A stretch of DNA of 64,000 nucleotides from Candidatus Woesearchaeota archaeon (GTDB taxonomy: Archaea; Nanobdellota; Nanobdellia; Woesearchaeales; UBA525). The notes under the pieces are model-generated. The model ran no database searches, was not told where the DNA came from, and worked only from the letters and a program-made list of their open reading frames with translations. A program made the position numbers and the translations under genes. Of the stretch, positions 25,922 through 34,213 are shown piece after piece; position 1 is the stretch's first letter; every line of letters starts with the position of its first letter. The stretch spans positions 62,001 to 126,000 of the forward strand of contig JAPPOH010000002.1 in the NCBI GenBank assembly GCA_028818155.1, given 5' to 3'.

Positions 25922-26524
25922 ATGCAATTTACCGTAGACGCACGATTGCTCAATCGCGAGCTCGCTCGTGAGATGAAAGAGCGTAAAATCGTTTCTCCAC
26001 CAAGCTGGACCCCATTTGTGAAGACAGGAATGCACAAACAACGTGTGCCTGCCGCGCGAGATTGGTGGTTCCACCGTGCAGCAGCAGTACTTCGCGCAGT
26101 AGCAGTGAAAGGTCCCATTGGGACGTCCAAGCTTGCTGTGAAGTTCGGCGGCAGAATGAATCGCGGCGTGAAGCCAGATATCTTCCAACCTGCAGGAACG
26201 AACGTGCTGCGAAAGTGTTTGCAGCAGCTCGAAAAGGCAAAGCTCGTGAAGCAAGCAGTCCATGCTGGCCACAAAGGACGCGTCCTCACGAAAGAAGGGA
26301 CGTCATTCTTGAAAGATGCGATGGGCCGTGTGGAAAAAATGGCGCCGAAAGTCGAGAAGAAAGCGCCAGCTCCGAAGGCTCCTGCAAAGGCTCCAGAAAC
26401 TCCGAAAGAAGCTCCTCCAAAGCAAAAAGAAGAGAAGCCTGCTGAGAAACCTGCTCCAAAAGAGACCGCGAAGAAGGAAGAAACGCCTACGAAAAAAGAA
26501 GCTCCAAAGGAGGACGCGAAATGA
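25922..26524 (+). CDS. rps19e: 30S ribosomal protein eS19 with Lys/Pro/Ala tail
   Basis: Small-subunit head protein. The family pattern is present: P-P-S-W-T-P-F-V-K-T-G near residue 30, RDWWFHRAAAVLR near residue 45, GGRMNRGVKP and G-R-V-L-T-K-E-G. About 60 extra C-terminal residues are a low-complexity Lys/Pro/Ala/Glu tail. Its TGA overlaps the eL39 ATG (ATGA). Confidence 0.95.
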   Translation: MQFTVDARLLNRELAREMKERKIVSPPSWTPFVKTGMHKQRVPAARDWWFHRAAAVLRAVAVKGPIGTSKLAVKFGGRMNRGVKPDIFQPAGTNVLRKCLQQLEKAKLVKQAVHAGHKGRVLTKEGTSFLKDAMGRVEKMAPKVEKKAPAPKAPAKAPETPKEAPPKQKEEKPAEKPAPKETAKKEETPTKKEAPKEDAK

Positions 26525-26694
26525 CTCGTGGCCTCCATCCTAGTAAGAAAAAGCGCTTAACCAAGCGTGCACGCCAGACGAAATGGGCGCCCTTCTGGAC
26601 GATCCCAAAGAAGTACGGGAAGGGCAGGCGAGTCCACCCATCGCGGCACACCGCCGTCAAGCGAAACTGGCGACGCACGAAAACCAAGATCTAA
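26521..26694 (+). CDS. rpl39e: 50S ribosomal protein eL39
   Basis: 57 residues, highly basic. It lines the exit tunnel. The family core K-K-K-R-L-T-K-R-A-R-Q-T, the WAPFWTIPKKYGKG segment, R-R-V-H and the final N-W-R-R-T-K-T-K-I match archaeal eL39. It sits between eS19 and eL31 with a four-base overlap and a one-base gap, a conserved archaeal operon. Confidence 0.93.
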   Translation: MTRGLHPSKKKRLTKRARQTKWAPFWTIPKKYGKGRRVHPSRHTAVKRNWRRTKTKI

Positions 26695-26695
26695 A

Positions 26696-27145
26696 ATGGA
26701 ACGCACCTACACCATCCCACTCAGGCGAGGCTTTCAGAAGGCACCGAAGTATAAGCGGGCGAAGAAAGCGGTTGCTGTGCTCAGAGCATTCATTGCGAAA
26801 CACATGAAAGTAACTGAGGATGAGGTCCGGATCGGGCAACACCTGAACGAGCACCTCTGGGAGAAAGGCATGAAGCACCCGCCGCCACGCGTGAAAGTCA
26901 CAACCAAGAAGGTTGATGACATTGTGACTGTGGAACGCGAGGGCCAGGAATACGCGTCTGTCGTCAAGCCACAGGCTGTGCAGGAAGAGCCACAGGGCAT
27001 GAAAGAGAAGCTCCAGGCAGCGATCGGCGGGAAGAAGGATGCCAAGGACGAGCAAAACGAGGCAGCAAACCCTGAAAAACAGGCTGCGCCCAAAAAAGAA
27101 GCAACGCCTTCCGACGAGAAACCTGCTGAGAAGGATAAGAAGTAA
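26696..27145 (+). CDS. rpl31e: 50S ribosomal protein eL31 with charged tail
   Basis: 149 residues. The core M-E-R-T-Y-T-I-P-L-R-R-G-F is followed by KRAKKAVAVLRAFIAKHMK, then HLNEHLWEKGMKHPPPRVKV, which is the full family signature. The last 50 or so residues are a disordered Lys/Glu/Ala/Pro tail absent from most homologues. The long upstream open frame overlaps eL39 and is not used. Confidence 0.95.
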   Translation: MERTYTIPLRRGFQKAPKYKRAKKAVAVLRAFIAKHMKVTEDEVRIGQHLNEHLWEKGMKHPPPRVKVTTKKVDDIVTVEREGQEYASVVKPQAVQEEPQGMKEKLQAAIGGKKDAKDEQNEAANPEKQAAPKKEATPSDEKPAEKDKK

Positions 27146-27214
27146 GCACTTTTGCCACTTTGGAGCGAAAATTTATATACTCCAGTAGCTATATGTCTTG
27201 ATAGAGGGGGTATA

Positions 27215-27520
27215 GTGACATTGGAACTTGGCGGGAATATTACCCTAGCAGGGTTTGATAGTAGAGACTTCACTGAAATGATCGTCGTGAAAAAGATGGT
27301 CGGCCAGTATGCGCGACAGTTTAGTGATCATATCACTGGTTTTTCTGGATTGAAAATCACGTTAAAGAGTGTCCATGAGACGAAGTCAGAGATTCATGTG
27401 CTCGCTGCGATTGATGGCCACGAGGTCACGTCCACGGAGACGGCGCACAACTTGTATATTGCACTGGATACGAGCTTGAAGAAAAGCTACGAGCAAGCGC
27501 GGAAGCACGTTGCGAATTAG
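27215..27520 (+). CDS. HPF/RaiA-like ribosome-associated protein
   Basis: 101 residues from GTG 27215, preceded by AGAGGGGG and a TATA TTTATATAC near 27171-27179. The pattern is that of the hibernation-factor fold: alternating strands with a helix carrying K-K-M-V-G-Q-Y-A, then E-I-H-V-L-A-A-I-D-G-H and a final helix H-N-L-Y-I-A-L-D-x-S. It probably binds the ribosome under stress, which fits its place after three ribosomal genes; this is inference. It shares a four-base stop overlap with the next gene. Confidence 0.65.
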   Translation: MTLELGGNITLAGFDSRDFTEMIVVKKMVGQYARQFSDHITGFSGLKITLKSVHETKSEIHVLAAIDGHEVTSTETAHNLYIALDTSLKKSYEQARKHVAN

Positions 27521-28062
27521 CGAGGGTCATAGCGGATGCGTATAGCTCCCTCCAGCGTCTGTAGCTGCAGTGTTCCTCTCGTCTCCACATCCGTCGGACG
27601 ATACATGTTTCCCTGCTTTTGCATTCCTTCTACATTTATAGCTCTTTTTCTTCTTGATGTGACCTGCACCTGGAGCGGGGCGCGCAGCACGAGTGTGATA
27701 TCTCCTGTGAGTGTCCCGAGTGAACAAGGACAAGCCACCTCTCCATCGATGTTCCCCTCTGCCGTTGAGACATCTGCATCCACACCTGTCCTCGGCAGAT
27801 ACAATGTTCCCCCGAAATTTACCGCGCGTACGAACACGTCTTCTTCCAGTACGTCCCGTGCTGTACCAGACATGCGTGCTGCAGCAGCACAAGCAAGTGT
27901 TACTGACTCGCCAGTGTTTGTGATCTCAATTATTCCAGAATTATAGTGTGCATCGATCTGTGCGCCTTGGCGCTCCGTTCTCTGTACCTGTGGTGCGGGC
28001 TCACCGAATCGAGAATTGTCTGGGTGTTGCGTGTAGTGACCAGTGATTTTCGGATCAATCAT
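27517..28062 (-). CDS. Hypothetical beta-rich protein (adhesin-like repeat)
   Basis: 181 residues, no signal peptide seen. The central part has regularly spaced Gly/Asp/Val strands (SGIIEITNTG, VSTAEGNIDGEV, LTGDITLVLRAP), resembling the right-handed beta-solenoid-type repeat of DUF4097-like proteins. Function unknown. Confidence 0.5.
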   Translation of the reverse strand: MIDPKITGHYTQHPDNSRFGEPAPQVQRTERQGAQIDAHYNSGIIEITNTGESVTLACAAAARMSGTARDVLEEDVFVRAVNFGGTLYLPRTGVDADVSTAEGNIDGEVACPCSLGTLTGDITLVLRAPLQVQVTSRRKRAINVEGMQKQGNMYRPTDVETRGTLQLQTLEGAIRIRYDPR

Positions 28063-28116
28063 CGTCGAAGCGAAGCACTACATCTATTTAAAATTACCAC
28101 TGCGCAAAGAGTATGT

Positions 28117-28686
28117 CTAGTGCAATCGTTTATTCGCCCTGAGACTCGGCCTGTTTTTCTCGACACCTTTGCCTTTCTTGTGCAAGCCCCTGGATCGTCG
28201 TCCAGCACTTGTGACGCCTCTGTTTGCTCGTCCTTTCTGCGCTGCAATGCCGATGAACCGTTTGTCAGCGAGAATCTCCGGATGCCTTCTGTCAACGAGA
28301 ATGACCTCATACCAGTGATGCTTCCCGTCTTTGCCGACTTCGTAGCTGCCCAGGACTTCACAGTTCGCGTATTTCTTGTTTGCACGCTCTTCTGCGATCT
28401 GCTGATAATTCTTACTGAGATCTTTTCGCTGGTGGAAGCGCTTTGGTCTTCTTCCCTGCTTGATATCTGGCCTTGTGTGTCTTCCGCGGCCAACTCGTTG
28501 TCTGACGACGATAATGCCGTGTTTTGCCTTGTAGCCGAGCGCCCGTGCTCTATCTGGTCTCGTTGGATTGTCTACACGGACCGTGACAGGCTCTTTCCTG
28601 TATTGCACCATACGGTCCTTCTGGACCTGTTTGTGTGCTGGCGTTGGTTTTCTGAATGCCTGCTTCACGTATTTGAGATATCCCAT
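28117..28686 (-). CDS. rpl15e: 50S ribosomal protein eL15
   Basis: 189 residues, very basic. The opening MGYLKYVKQAFRKP, the central RVDNPTRPDRARALGYKAK, GRGRHTRPDIKQGRRPKR, the YEVILVDRRHPEI strand and the final GLHKKGKG tail match archaeal eL15. An in-frame ATG at 28746 sits near the expected transcription start, but AAAGGAG lies 8 bases before ATG 28686 and the family starts there. Confidence 0.95.
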   Translation of the reverse strand: MGYLKYVKQAFRKPTPAHKQVQKDRMVQYRKEPVTVRVDNPTRPDRARALGYKAKHGIIVVRQRVGRGRHTRPDIKQGRRPKRFHQRKDLSKNYQQIAEERANKKYANCEVLGSYEVGKDGKHHWYEVILVDRRHPEILADKRFIGIAAQKGRANRGVTSAGRRSRGLHKKGKGVEKNRPSLRANKRLH

Positions 28687-28831
28687 TGTTCTTGCTCCTT
28701 TGGTTGGTTTCTTTGGATTCAGGGAAGCAACTCCCCACATGTCCATGTGCAGAAGAGCCCGATCATTTATAAAGATGTGGTTTTAACTCTTTAGAAGTGA
28801 TTCTTATAAATGATTACTCGTTACCAGTACG

Positions 28832-29764
28832 ATGACAAGCATGCGTCGAAGAGACTTCCTGTTACTGAGTTTGTTTGCCCCTAGCTTCCTCAACTCATGC
28901 GGACAAAAACCCGTCGTGAGGCTGGAAGATTTTGTGTACACACCAACAGTAGCTGTAAATCCTCCTCGCACGTTTACATACTCAATTCGGTCGTTACACG
29001 AAGGGCTCGCAGATCTTGCAACTATTGCCTGCGAGTCGCCCAACGAGCAAGCTGCACTCTTTGGTGAGCGTGACGATAGATGGTTTAATCCAACAGAAGC
29101 TGCCTCGCAGAATCATACGGAACTCTCCACACCTCACAGAGAAGCCCTTTTCGGTGCATATGCAGATGTGCTCTTTGTTCACACACATCCTGCTGCATCA
29201 TATCAGCTCGATTTTGAGAATGGGCTTCAAGAAGGATATGATGCTGAAACGCTTCACGAGAGCATGGGTTATTATGCGATGCCCAGCACTGATCCTGCAA
29301 CTGTGACGGATCTCTTAACTGGAGAGCCAAATTTTGCTGCGAAAACAGCTGGGGACATCGGCCCGATGATACAGCGAGCAGCGAGATTCTACACACACCA
29401 ACCCGCTGGAAGGTATCGAGAAGCGGTCGTGCATGCATGCGGTGTGCACGATCCTAGTATCGTCATCATCGAGCCGACGGAAGAGAGTCGTGATATACTC
29501 CTCAGTATTCGCCAGCTCCCTGCTCGGGAACACGAGATGAATAGTAGGCACTATGGGAATACCGTGAGTTATTCGTACGGTACCTTTGCTCTGTCGCTTA
29601 TGGCAGGCCCAATGCTCGGAAAGGAACCCTTTGATCGTGAGGATCTTTTTACGGCGATCAACAAATACGATATCGGTGTCAAAGTGTATGCAGATACTGT
29701 CGCTGAAGCTGCAGTGCGAGAGATACGAGCTAACCTAGAACCTGCGTCGCTTTCGCCTTTCTAG
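28832..29764 (+). CDS. Tat-exported lipoprotein, JAMM-like
   Basis: 310 residues. The signal has twin arginines (MRRRDFLLLSL) and a lipobox LNSC, so it is probably folded before export and lipid-anchored. The following domain shows E-Q-A-A-L-F-G and later FVHTHPAASYQLD, spaced like the Glu and H-x-H-P...S...D of JAMM metalloproteases, though the loop between His and Asp is shorter than usual. Substrate unknown. Its end overlaps the DUF655 gene by 30 bases. Confidence 0.55.
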   Translation: MTSMRRRDFLLLSLFAPSFLNSCGQKPVVRLEDFVYTPTVAVNPPRTFTYSIRSLHEGLADLATIACESPNEQAALFGERDDRWFNPTEAASQNHTELSTPHREALFGAYADVLFVHTHPAASYQLDFENGLQEGYDAETLHESMGYYAMPSTDPATVTDLLTGEPNFAAKTAGDIGPMIQRAARFYTHQPAGRYREAVVHACGVHDPSIVIIEPTEESRDILLSIRQLPAREHEMNSRHYGNTVSYSYGTFALSLMAGPMLGKEPFDREDLFTAINKYDIGVKVYADTVAEAAVREIRANLEPASLSPF

Positions 29765-30337
29765 CTCGTCCTCGTTCGGAGGAGGAGCAACAAACAAATA
29801 ATGCTTCTCGAGGCCTTCCACTTCAGCGATGATACGGTTGATAATCAGCTTCTCCGGGTCCATGATCAGTTTCACGCGTGCCTTGATATCCTCGAAGCTC
29901 TCGAACTCCTTCTCCTGACGAACGTCAATGATCTCCTGCATGTGCTTCTTGCCGATGCCTGGTAGGAGCTCTAACGTGTGCGTCCTGATGGACAATGGTT
30001 GTGCTTGGTTGTAAAAGCCGACGAATTTGCTTTGATCCCAGTCGATGATCCGCTTGACCATGTGTGGGAGCTCAGACTTTGCCGTCTCTGTGAGCTTTTC
30101 AAAGGGAATCCTGCCGTTTACGTGGTGGATCTCCTCTCGCTTCTGATCGCCGATGTAGACTTTTTGTAACGGCTGGAGGACCATGTCTTTCTTCGGTACG
30201 AGCTCAAGAAGGGTAAAGCGATCAGTCCCAAGCGCTTGGACGATCGGCGTTTTCAAGTGAATCGGCCGCGTATCTGAGGGATAGCCGTTTTGCAGGAAGT
30301 CGAGTACTATTGCTTCTTCTTCTTTTCGTTGCATCAT
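29735..30337 (-). CDS. DUF655 helix-hairpin-helix protein
   Basis: 200 residues. A helix-hairpin-helix (LELLPGIGKKHMQEIIDVR) lies near residue 120, preceded by a beta domain with D-K-x-x-I-x-x-V features. Known archaeal order is eL21-rpoF-DUF655, seen here, which implies a role in RNA or translation, but the function is not established. Confidence 0.9.
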   Translation of the reverse strand: MMQRKEEEAIVLDFLQNGYPSDTRPIHLKTPIVQALGTDRFTLLELVPKKDMVLQPLQKVYIGDQKREEIHHVNGRIPFEKLTETAKSELPHMVKRIIDWDQSKFVGFYNQAQPLSIRTHTLELLPGIGKKHMQEIIDVRQEKEFESFEDIKARVKLIMDPEKLIINRIIAEVEGLEKHYLFVAPPPNEDELERRKRRRF

Positions 30338-30374
30338 AACCCCTCACTGGGAGAATAAGGCTGGAGACTTCTAT

Positions 30375-30725
30375 TTAAACTTTTGCGAACTCACCGATCG
30401 TGTCAACGATCTTCTTGACGTTGTCGTTTGTAACAGTGAGGTGATAGCTCGAGAGAATGAGTTTTGCGTGCTTCTCGCTCTGTGGCATGATGTCGATGAG
30501 TTTGTGGAGGTGCACCTCTTTCACGCGCGGCACCTCAAGGCCTTGGAGCTTGTCGAAGAGTTCCTTCGCTTGTTTGACGGTGAGCTTTGCAAAATCCTGT
30601 GCGTATTCTTCTGTCTTTTCTGCACGGAAGTTGAGTTCTTCTTCTGACTTCCTGATTTTCGTGAGTGCTGCTTTCACATCACAGACGTTGATGGGTGTTT
30701 TCTCAAGGACTTCTGGCTTACTCAT
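30375..30725 (-). CDS. rpoF: DNA-directed RNA polymerase subunit F (Rpo4)
   Basis: Stalk subunit, homologue of Rpb4, which pairs with Rpo7. It has 116 residues, mostly helical: A-Q-D-F-A-K-L near residue 44, then ELFDKLQGLEVPRVKEVHLHKLIDIMP, the family pattern. It overlaps eL21 by four bases, indicating one operon. Confidence 0.88.
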   Translation of the reverse strand: MSKPEVLEKTPINVCDVKAALTKIRKSEEELNFRAEKTEEYAQDFAKLTVKQAKELFDKLQGLEVPRVKEVHLHKLIDIMPQSEKHAKLILSSYHLTVTNDNVKKIVDTIGEFAKV

Positions 30726-31015
30726 TGGGCCTTCCGCAGGTGCACTGGGTGCACGATGACTTTCTTCTCTTTGTTATGATCTTGAATGAGAATTTCATAG
30801 CACGAGCCGAGTTTCTTCAAGACTGTGCCGACTTTGCCGTGGAATCTCCTGAAGTACATGCCCTTCTGGACTGCAGGCTCTGCTAAGAGTGCGACTTTCT
30901 CGCCTTCCTTGAAGGATTGCAAGAAGTTTCTGAGCGAGATCTTGCCTTTTTGACGATACTGCTTCGAGTACTTGCTTCTCGTTTTTCTGCGAGCGCCGCC
31001 TATTCTCGTAACCAT
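30722..31015 (-). CDS. rpl21e: 50S ribosomal protein eL21
   Basis: 97 residues. It opens with GGARRKTRSKYSKQYRQKGK, then a SH3-like barrel with G-M-Y-F-R-R-F-H-G-K-V-G-T-V and K-K-V-I-V-H-P-V-H-L. First gene of the eL21-rpoF-DUF655 operon; a TATA TTTATAAAG lies at about 31038-31046. Confidence 0.94.
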   Translation of the reverse strand: MVTRIGGARRKTRSKYSKQYRQKGKISLRNFLQSFKEGEKVALLAEPAVQKGMYFRRFHGKVGTVLKKLGSCYEILIQDHNKEKKVIVHPVHLRKAQ

Positions 31016-31053
31016 AGGTGCGAGTGATTTTGGAGTTGTTTATAAAGCTATCG

Positions 31054-31296
31054 TCAGAACACGAAATGCGCGATCAGCACAACAATGAAGCCAAGTAAAC
31101 CAAAAATACCAACGACAATCGCTTTCCAGAGTGTGATGACAAGATCTTTCAAGAGGAGTAATTGCACCGCGTAGAGTGCGAAGTACCCGATGATGCTGTT
31201 CACGACAAGCCAGATCGCCTTTTTCATGCCCCACATGAAGAAGCCCGCCACTGCAACGATCGCAAGGACGATGAGAAAGATCAGAAAGAGGTTCAT
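31054..31296 (-). CDS. BofA-like membrane protein
   Basis: 80 residues: two or three membrane helices with K-A-I-W-L-V-V-N-S-I-I-G-Y in the middle and V-G-I-F-G-L-L-G-F at the end, the pattern of the pro-sigmaK-processing-inhibitor BofA family that is widespread and uncharacterised in archaea. There is no sigma factor here to inhibit, so the role is open. Confidence 0.7.
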   Translation of the reverse strand: MNLFLIFLIVLAIVAVAGFFMWGMKKAIWLVVNSIIGYFALYAVQLLLLKDLVITLWKAIVVGIFGLLGFIVVLIAHFVF

Positions 31297-31327
31297 GGTA
31301 GACCAAACCAGGAGAGTTATTTAAGGC

Positions 31328-31717
31328 TTAGTATTTCAGCACACGAAGACCGGGGATTCTCGTGAAGTGTGCATCTCGTGTGAGAACTGTTTCACTGCCA
31401 CTCATTGCGATACCCGCTATCATCACATCTTCTGGGTCGATCCGTTTTCCTGCTTGGATAAGGTGTGCATCGATTTCACCCGCTTGCTTCGCAGCACCTT
31501 CGTCCAGTTCAAGCACATGTAACTTTTCAAGCAGCACGGCAATTTTCGTTCGCTCTTGCTCAGTGCAATCACCGAGTGCAGCACCCCTCCAGAGTTCCAT
31601 TACTGTGGGCGCAGTCAGCACCACTCGAGAACCATCGTTTTCCAGTTCATCAACAATAGTTTGATGTGATGCATCTCGCATGAGATCAATCATGAACGAC
31701 GTATCTGCGACAACCAT
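31328..31717 (-). CDS. vapC: VapC-type PIN-domain toxin
   Basis: 129 residues. The PIN acidic residues are visible: D5 in VVADTSFMIDL, E41 in PTVMELWRG, D95 in DPEDVMIAG, and a late LTRDAHF. These cut tRNA or rRNA. Its ATG overlaps the last base of the antitoxin stop (TAATG). Confidence 0.88.
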   Translation of the reverse strand: MVVADTSFMIDLMRDASHQTIVDELENDGSRVVLTAPTVMELWRGAALGDCTEQERTKIAVLLEKLHVLELDEGAAKQAGEIDAHLIQAGKRIDPEDVMIAGIAMSGSETVLTRDAHFTRIPGLRVLKY

Positions 31718-31959
31718 TATGTGCTCGGCCGCATTCTTGCAACACGCTTTTCATGCATCTTTCTGTGGTGCTGTCTGCTCTCTTTGATAGATTTCTCAAG
31801 TTTGTTCGCGCTTGCTGTGCTCAGAATACCTGCAAATTCACGGAGTGAAGGAGTCCCTGCGATGCGCGTGATTGTCTTGCTGAAGCTTTCATTCTCTTTC
31901 TTTGCAGCTTTGAGCAACAAGTATGATGCTTCAGTAATAGTGATTGTCTTCACAGCCAT
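31717..31959 (-). CDS. vapB: VapB-type antitoxin
   Basis: 80 residues. The N-terminus V-K-T-I-T-I-T-E-A-S-Y-L-L-L is the archaeal VapB (PF02697-like) DNA-binding pattern. The basic tail would wrap the toxin. Together with the PIN gene it forms a standard toxin-antitoxin operon. Confidence 0.85.
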   Translation of the reverse strand: MAVKTITITEASYLLLKAAKKENESFSKTITRIAGTPSLREFAGILSTASANKLEKSIKESRQHHRKMHEKRVARMRPST

Positions 31960-31980
31960 ACTGAACAGTAGTATGTTTAC

Positions 31981-32754
31981 TTATTTAAACTTATCTATGT
32001 TTATTTTTTGCTCGAACACGAGCGGCTCCCCATACCTGACATACCGCCAGAGCTTCGGGATGACAAGGTCAACAAGCGGTGCTAAATTGAGGACATCTGC
32101 AGCGTTATAGTCAACGAGCTCCCTGAGCGCTTCTTCCCTCCCTGCCTTATACGAATGCCAGAGGTAAATCGCTTCACCACCATCGATCTCCCGGATCGCG
32201 TCGGCCCTACGCAAATTAAGTACTTTCTCGATATGCTTGAGGCCGCCTCGCAGTCCTGCCTGCGCACAAATGTGTCGCATGTCCAGGTGTGGGACGTCGG
32301 GCAAGACGCCGTGCACTTGTCTCGCGATGATCGGCAAGTCAAACGATGCACCGTTGAATGTGACGATGCACGTGGCATCGGCAAAGACCCGAGCTATTTC
32401 ATGCCTATCCATATTCCTCCCTTGGATGAAGCCCTGGTAGAACTCTCCGTCAGACACACCAAGAACAGTGATCTCGCCGTATTCAGTGGTTTCAATGTCC
32501 ACGAAGCGCGGGTTGTCCATGATCTGTTTGTGCGCGCGCCACGTGTATCTCGTGCCGAGGAGCGATTTGAGTTCTTTCGGGCCCAGCTGGAGCTCTCTGA
32601 GTTGTGCTTTCCAGAAGGAGAGTCGTGGTTTCCCGACGCCTTGGATGGCTTTCGCGTCCAAGAGGTGGTCCCAGGTATGCATCTCTGCATCCCAGAGCTT
32701 CCGCTCTGTCTTTTCTCTGATACCAGGCAGGAAGATGAAGCTCTCGTCAAGCAT
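31981..32754 (-). CDS. RNase H-like exonuclease domain protein (YprB-like)
   Basis: 257 residues from ATG 32754. The N-terminus holds a helix-hairpin-like segment (FLPGIREKTERKLW), then an exonuclease-type fold: F-V-D-I-E-T near residue 88, T-F-N-G-A-S-F-D-L-P near residue 136, H-L-D-M-R-H, and final V-D-Y-N-A-A-D-V-L-N-L. These are the DEDD-type acidic residues of the RNase_H_2/YprB group. Likely DNA or RNA processing. Confidence 0.85.
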   Translation of the reverse strand: MLDESFIFLPGIREKTERKLWDAEMHTWDHLLDAKAIQGVGKPRLSFWKAQLRELQLGPKELKSLLGTRYTWRAHKQIMDNPRFVDIETTEYGEITVLGVSDGEFYQGFIQGRNMDRHEIARVFADATCIVTFNGASFDLPIIARQVHGVLPDVPHLDMRHICAQAGLRGGLKHIEKVLNLRRADAIREIDGGEAIYLWHSYKAGREEALRELVDYNAADVLNLAPLVDLVIPKLWRYVRYGEPLVFEQKINIDKFK

Positions 32755-32846
32755 AGAAGGTTCTTTTTCTTTGTGTTTATAAGCGCTACGTGTCCGTGAC
32801 CAGTGGCATGACAAAAACTATAAAGTAGATTCGTGTAGTGCGATAC

Positions 32847-33260
32847 ATGCATACATTCACAAAGTATATTGGTGTGCTTCTGTTGCTCACCTGTGTACTT
32901 TTTACGATGCATCTGTGTATCGATCCTCTTAGTAAACTTTTCAATAGAGGGTACGTATCAGATGACTTTATTGCACCCTTCATCTCATTTGTGCTCTTGT
33001 TCTTCCCAGGGTGGTTTTTCTATACGTTCGAGAGGAAGCAGAGGGAATTCACCACACTCGTGCGCGCAGCAACGATCTGCGTGCTGGTGGCGATGGCGAT
33101 CGTTCTCATGGGTCTTCTTTTCATTCTCATAGCAATGCACCCATACGAAGGATTAGCTGTAGGTGTCGTAATTATGCTCGCTGGGACCCCAGCACTCATC
33201 ATCTATTCTCTTGGACTCGTGTTATTGATCGTCAATTGGTACAGAACGAGACACACGTAA
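32847..33260 (+). CDS. Four-helix membrane protein, unknown
   Basis: 137 residues from ATG 32847, which is about 26 bases after ACTATAAAG (32818-32826), so a leaderless message is likely. Hydrophobic helices lie at about 8-24, 42-58, 70-95 and 103-128. No family recognised. Confidence 0.55.
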   Translation: MHTFTKYIGVLLLLTCVLFTMHLCIDPLSKLFNRGYVSDDFIAPFISFVLLFFPGWFFYTFERKQREFTTLVRAATICVLVAMAIVLMGLLFILIAMHPYEGLAVGVVIMLAGTPALIIYSLGLVLLIVNWYRTRHT

Positions 33261-33301
33261 CCGGCCAAACCTTTATAAACCAAGCAAAAATCTCAGTGAA
33301 C

Positions 33302-33556
33302 ATGGAAGGCGTCATTCACAACTACAAGCGCGGTCCGCACCGAGTCACACCGAATCAGATGATTGTTCTTGTTGATTCCGTAAGTGATAAAGAAGCAGCG
33401 GCAAAGCTTGTCGGCAAGAAAGTTGTCTACAACACAGGCAAGAAAGACATTGCTGGTGAGGTGCGTGCTGCGCACGGCAACAAAGGCGCTTTACGAGTAC
33501 TCTTCGAGACAGGCATGCCTGGCCAGGCGATTGGCAAGGCCGTCAGCATTCAATAA
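33302..33556 (+). CDS. rpl35ae: 50S ribosomal protein eL33 (L35Ae)
   Basis: 84 residues. The beta-barrel pattern is complete: M-E-G-V-I-H-N-Y-K-R-G, then GKKVVYNTGKKDIAGEVRAAHGNKGALRV and G-M-P-G-Q-A-I-G-K, broken here for brevity. TATA CTTTATAAAC at 33271-33280 makes the ATG nearly leaderless. The stop overlaps the convergent PIN gene by seven bases. Confidence 0.93.
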   Translation: MEGVIHNYKRGPHRVTPNQMIVLVDSVSDKEAAAKLVGKKVVYNTGKKDIAGEVRAAHGNKGALRVLFETGMPGQAIGKAVSIQ

Positions 33557-33924
33557 GGAGCTACCACGTTTAGCCCTGGGACGTTTTTGAAATGTTTGAC
33601 ATTTCTCGTATACAACTTCGCTCCGCATCCCAGCGCTGATGCAGCGATTGTCGCATCTGGAATGTCCATTCCTTGTTCTCGGCAAAGGTCTCCTGCGATA
33701 CGAGCTGCAGGGTTCCCGAGTGCTACTTTTCTCCACGTTCGTAGTAATTTGAGTGTGCTTGCTCTTTTCTCAGGGTCGTTGTTGTGCGTACCAGCGAGGA
33801 GTTCTGTTTCAGTTATTGCAGAGAAGAGTATTGTTCCTTCTTTCCTTTTGAAGAAATCAAATGCTTTTGGATATCCTCTGAAAAAGTCTATTGCTATATC
33901 CGTATCTATGAACGTTTTCTCCAT
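33550..33924 (-). CDS. vapC: PIN-domain toxin, second VapC
   Basis: 124 residues. PIN acidic residues: D8 and D10 in TFIDTDIAIDFF, E39 in SAITETELLAG, D91 in MDIPDATIAASA. It overlaps its antitoxin gene by 19 bases. It is a different subfamily from the VapC at 31328. Confidence 0.88.
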   Translation of the reverse strand: MEKTFIDTDIAIDFFRGYPKAFDFFKRKEGTILFSAITETELLAGTHNNDPEKRASTLKLLRTWRKVALGNPAARIAGDLCREQGMDIPDATIAASALGCGAKLYTRNVKHFKNVPGLNVVAPY

Positions 33925-34142
33925 TGTCTCCTCATTCTATTTGTGTATTCAACACCTGTTTCTTTCATATCCTTCCACAGCCCAAATGCTTGCAATAGAA
34001 TGTCATCATTCATTTTCATAATTCTGATGGTGTCTCCATCTGGTTCAACGAGCACACTATCTCCGACGTGTAGATTTCTCTGCGCACGAATATCTCGAGG
34101 GAGTGTGATTTGAAAGTTCCTCGTTATTTTGGTAATTCCCAT
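33906..34142 (-). CDS. vapB: AbrB/MazE-type antitoxin
   Basis: 78 residues. The swapped-hairpin DNA-binding domain reads ITRNFQITLPRDIRAQRNLHVGD, the AbrB signature, followed by a basic tail for toxin binding. It lies directly after a palindromic operator, suggesting autoregulation. Confidence 0.88.
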   Translation of the reverse strand: MGITKITRNFQITLPRDIRAQRNLHVGDSVLVEPDGDTIRIMKMNDDILLQAFGLWKDMKETGVEYTNRMRRQWRKRS

Positions 34143-34179
34143 AGTAATTTTTAGTAATTTTTATTACTATATAAATTTT
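34143..34179 (-). promoter_or_regulatory. Promoter and palindromic operator of the AbrB-VapC pair
   Basis: On the plus strand AGTAAT occurs at 34143-34148 and 34153-34158, and its reverse complement ATTACT at 34163-34168, giving a perfect palindrome with a TTTT centre. The minus-strand TATA (TTTATATAG, about 34168-34177) adjoins it. AbrB bound here would cover the transcription start. Confidence 0.55.
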
Positions 34180-34213
34180 GCGGTAATTAGTATGCTCTCT
34201 TCTTCACAAAAAC

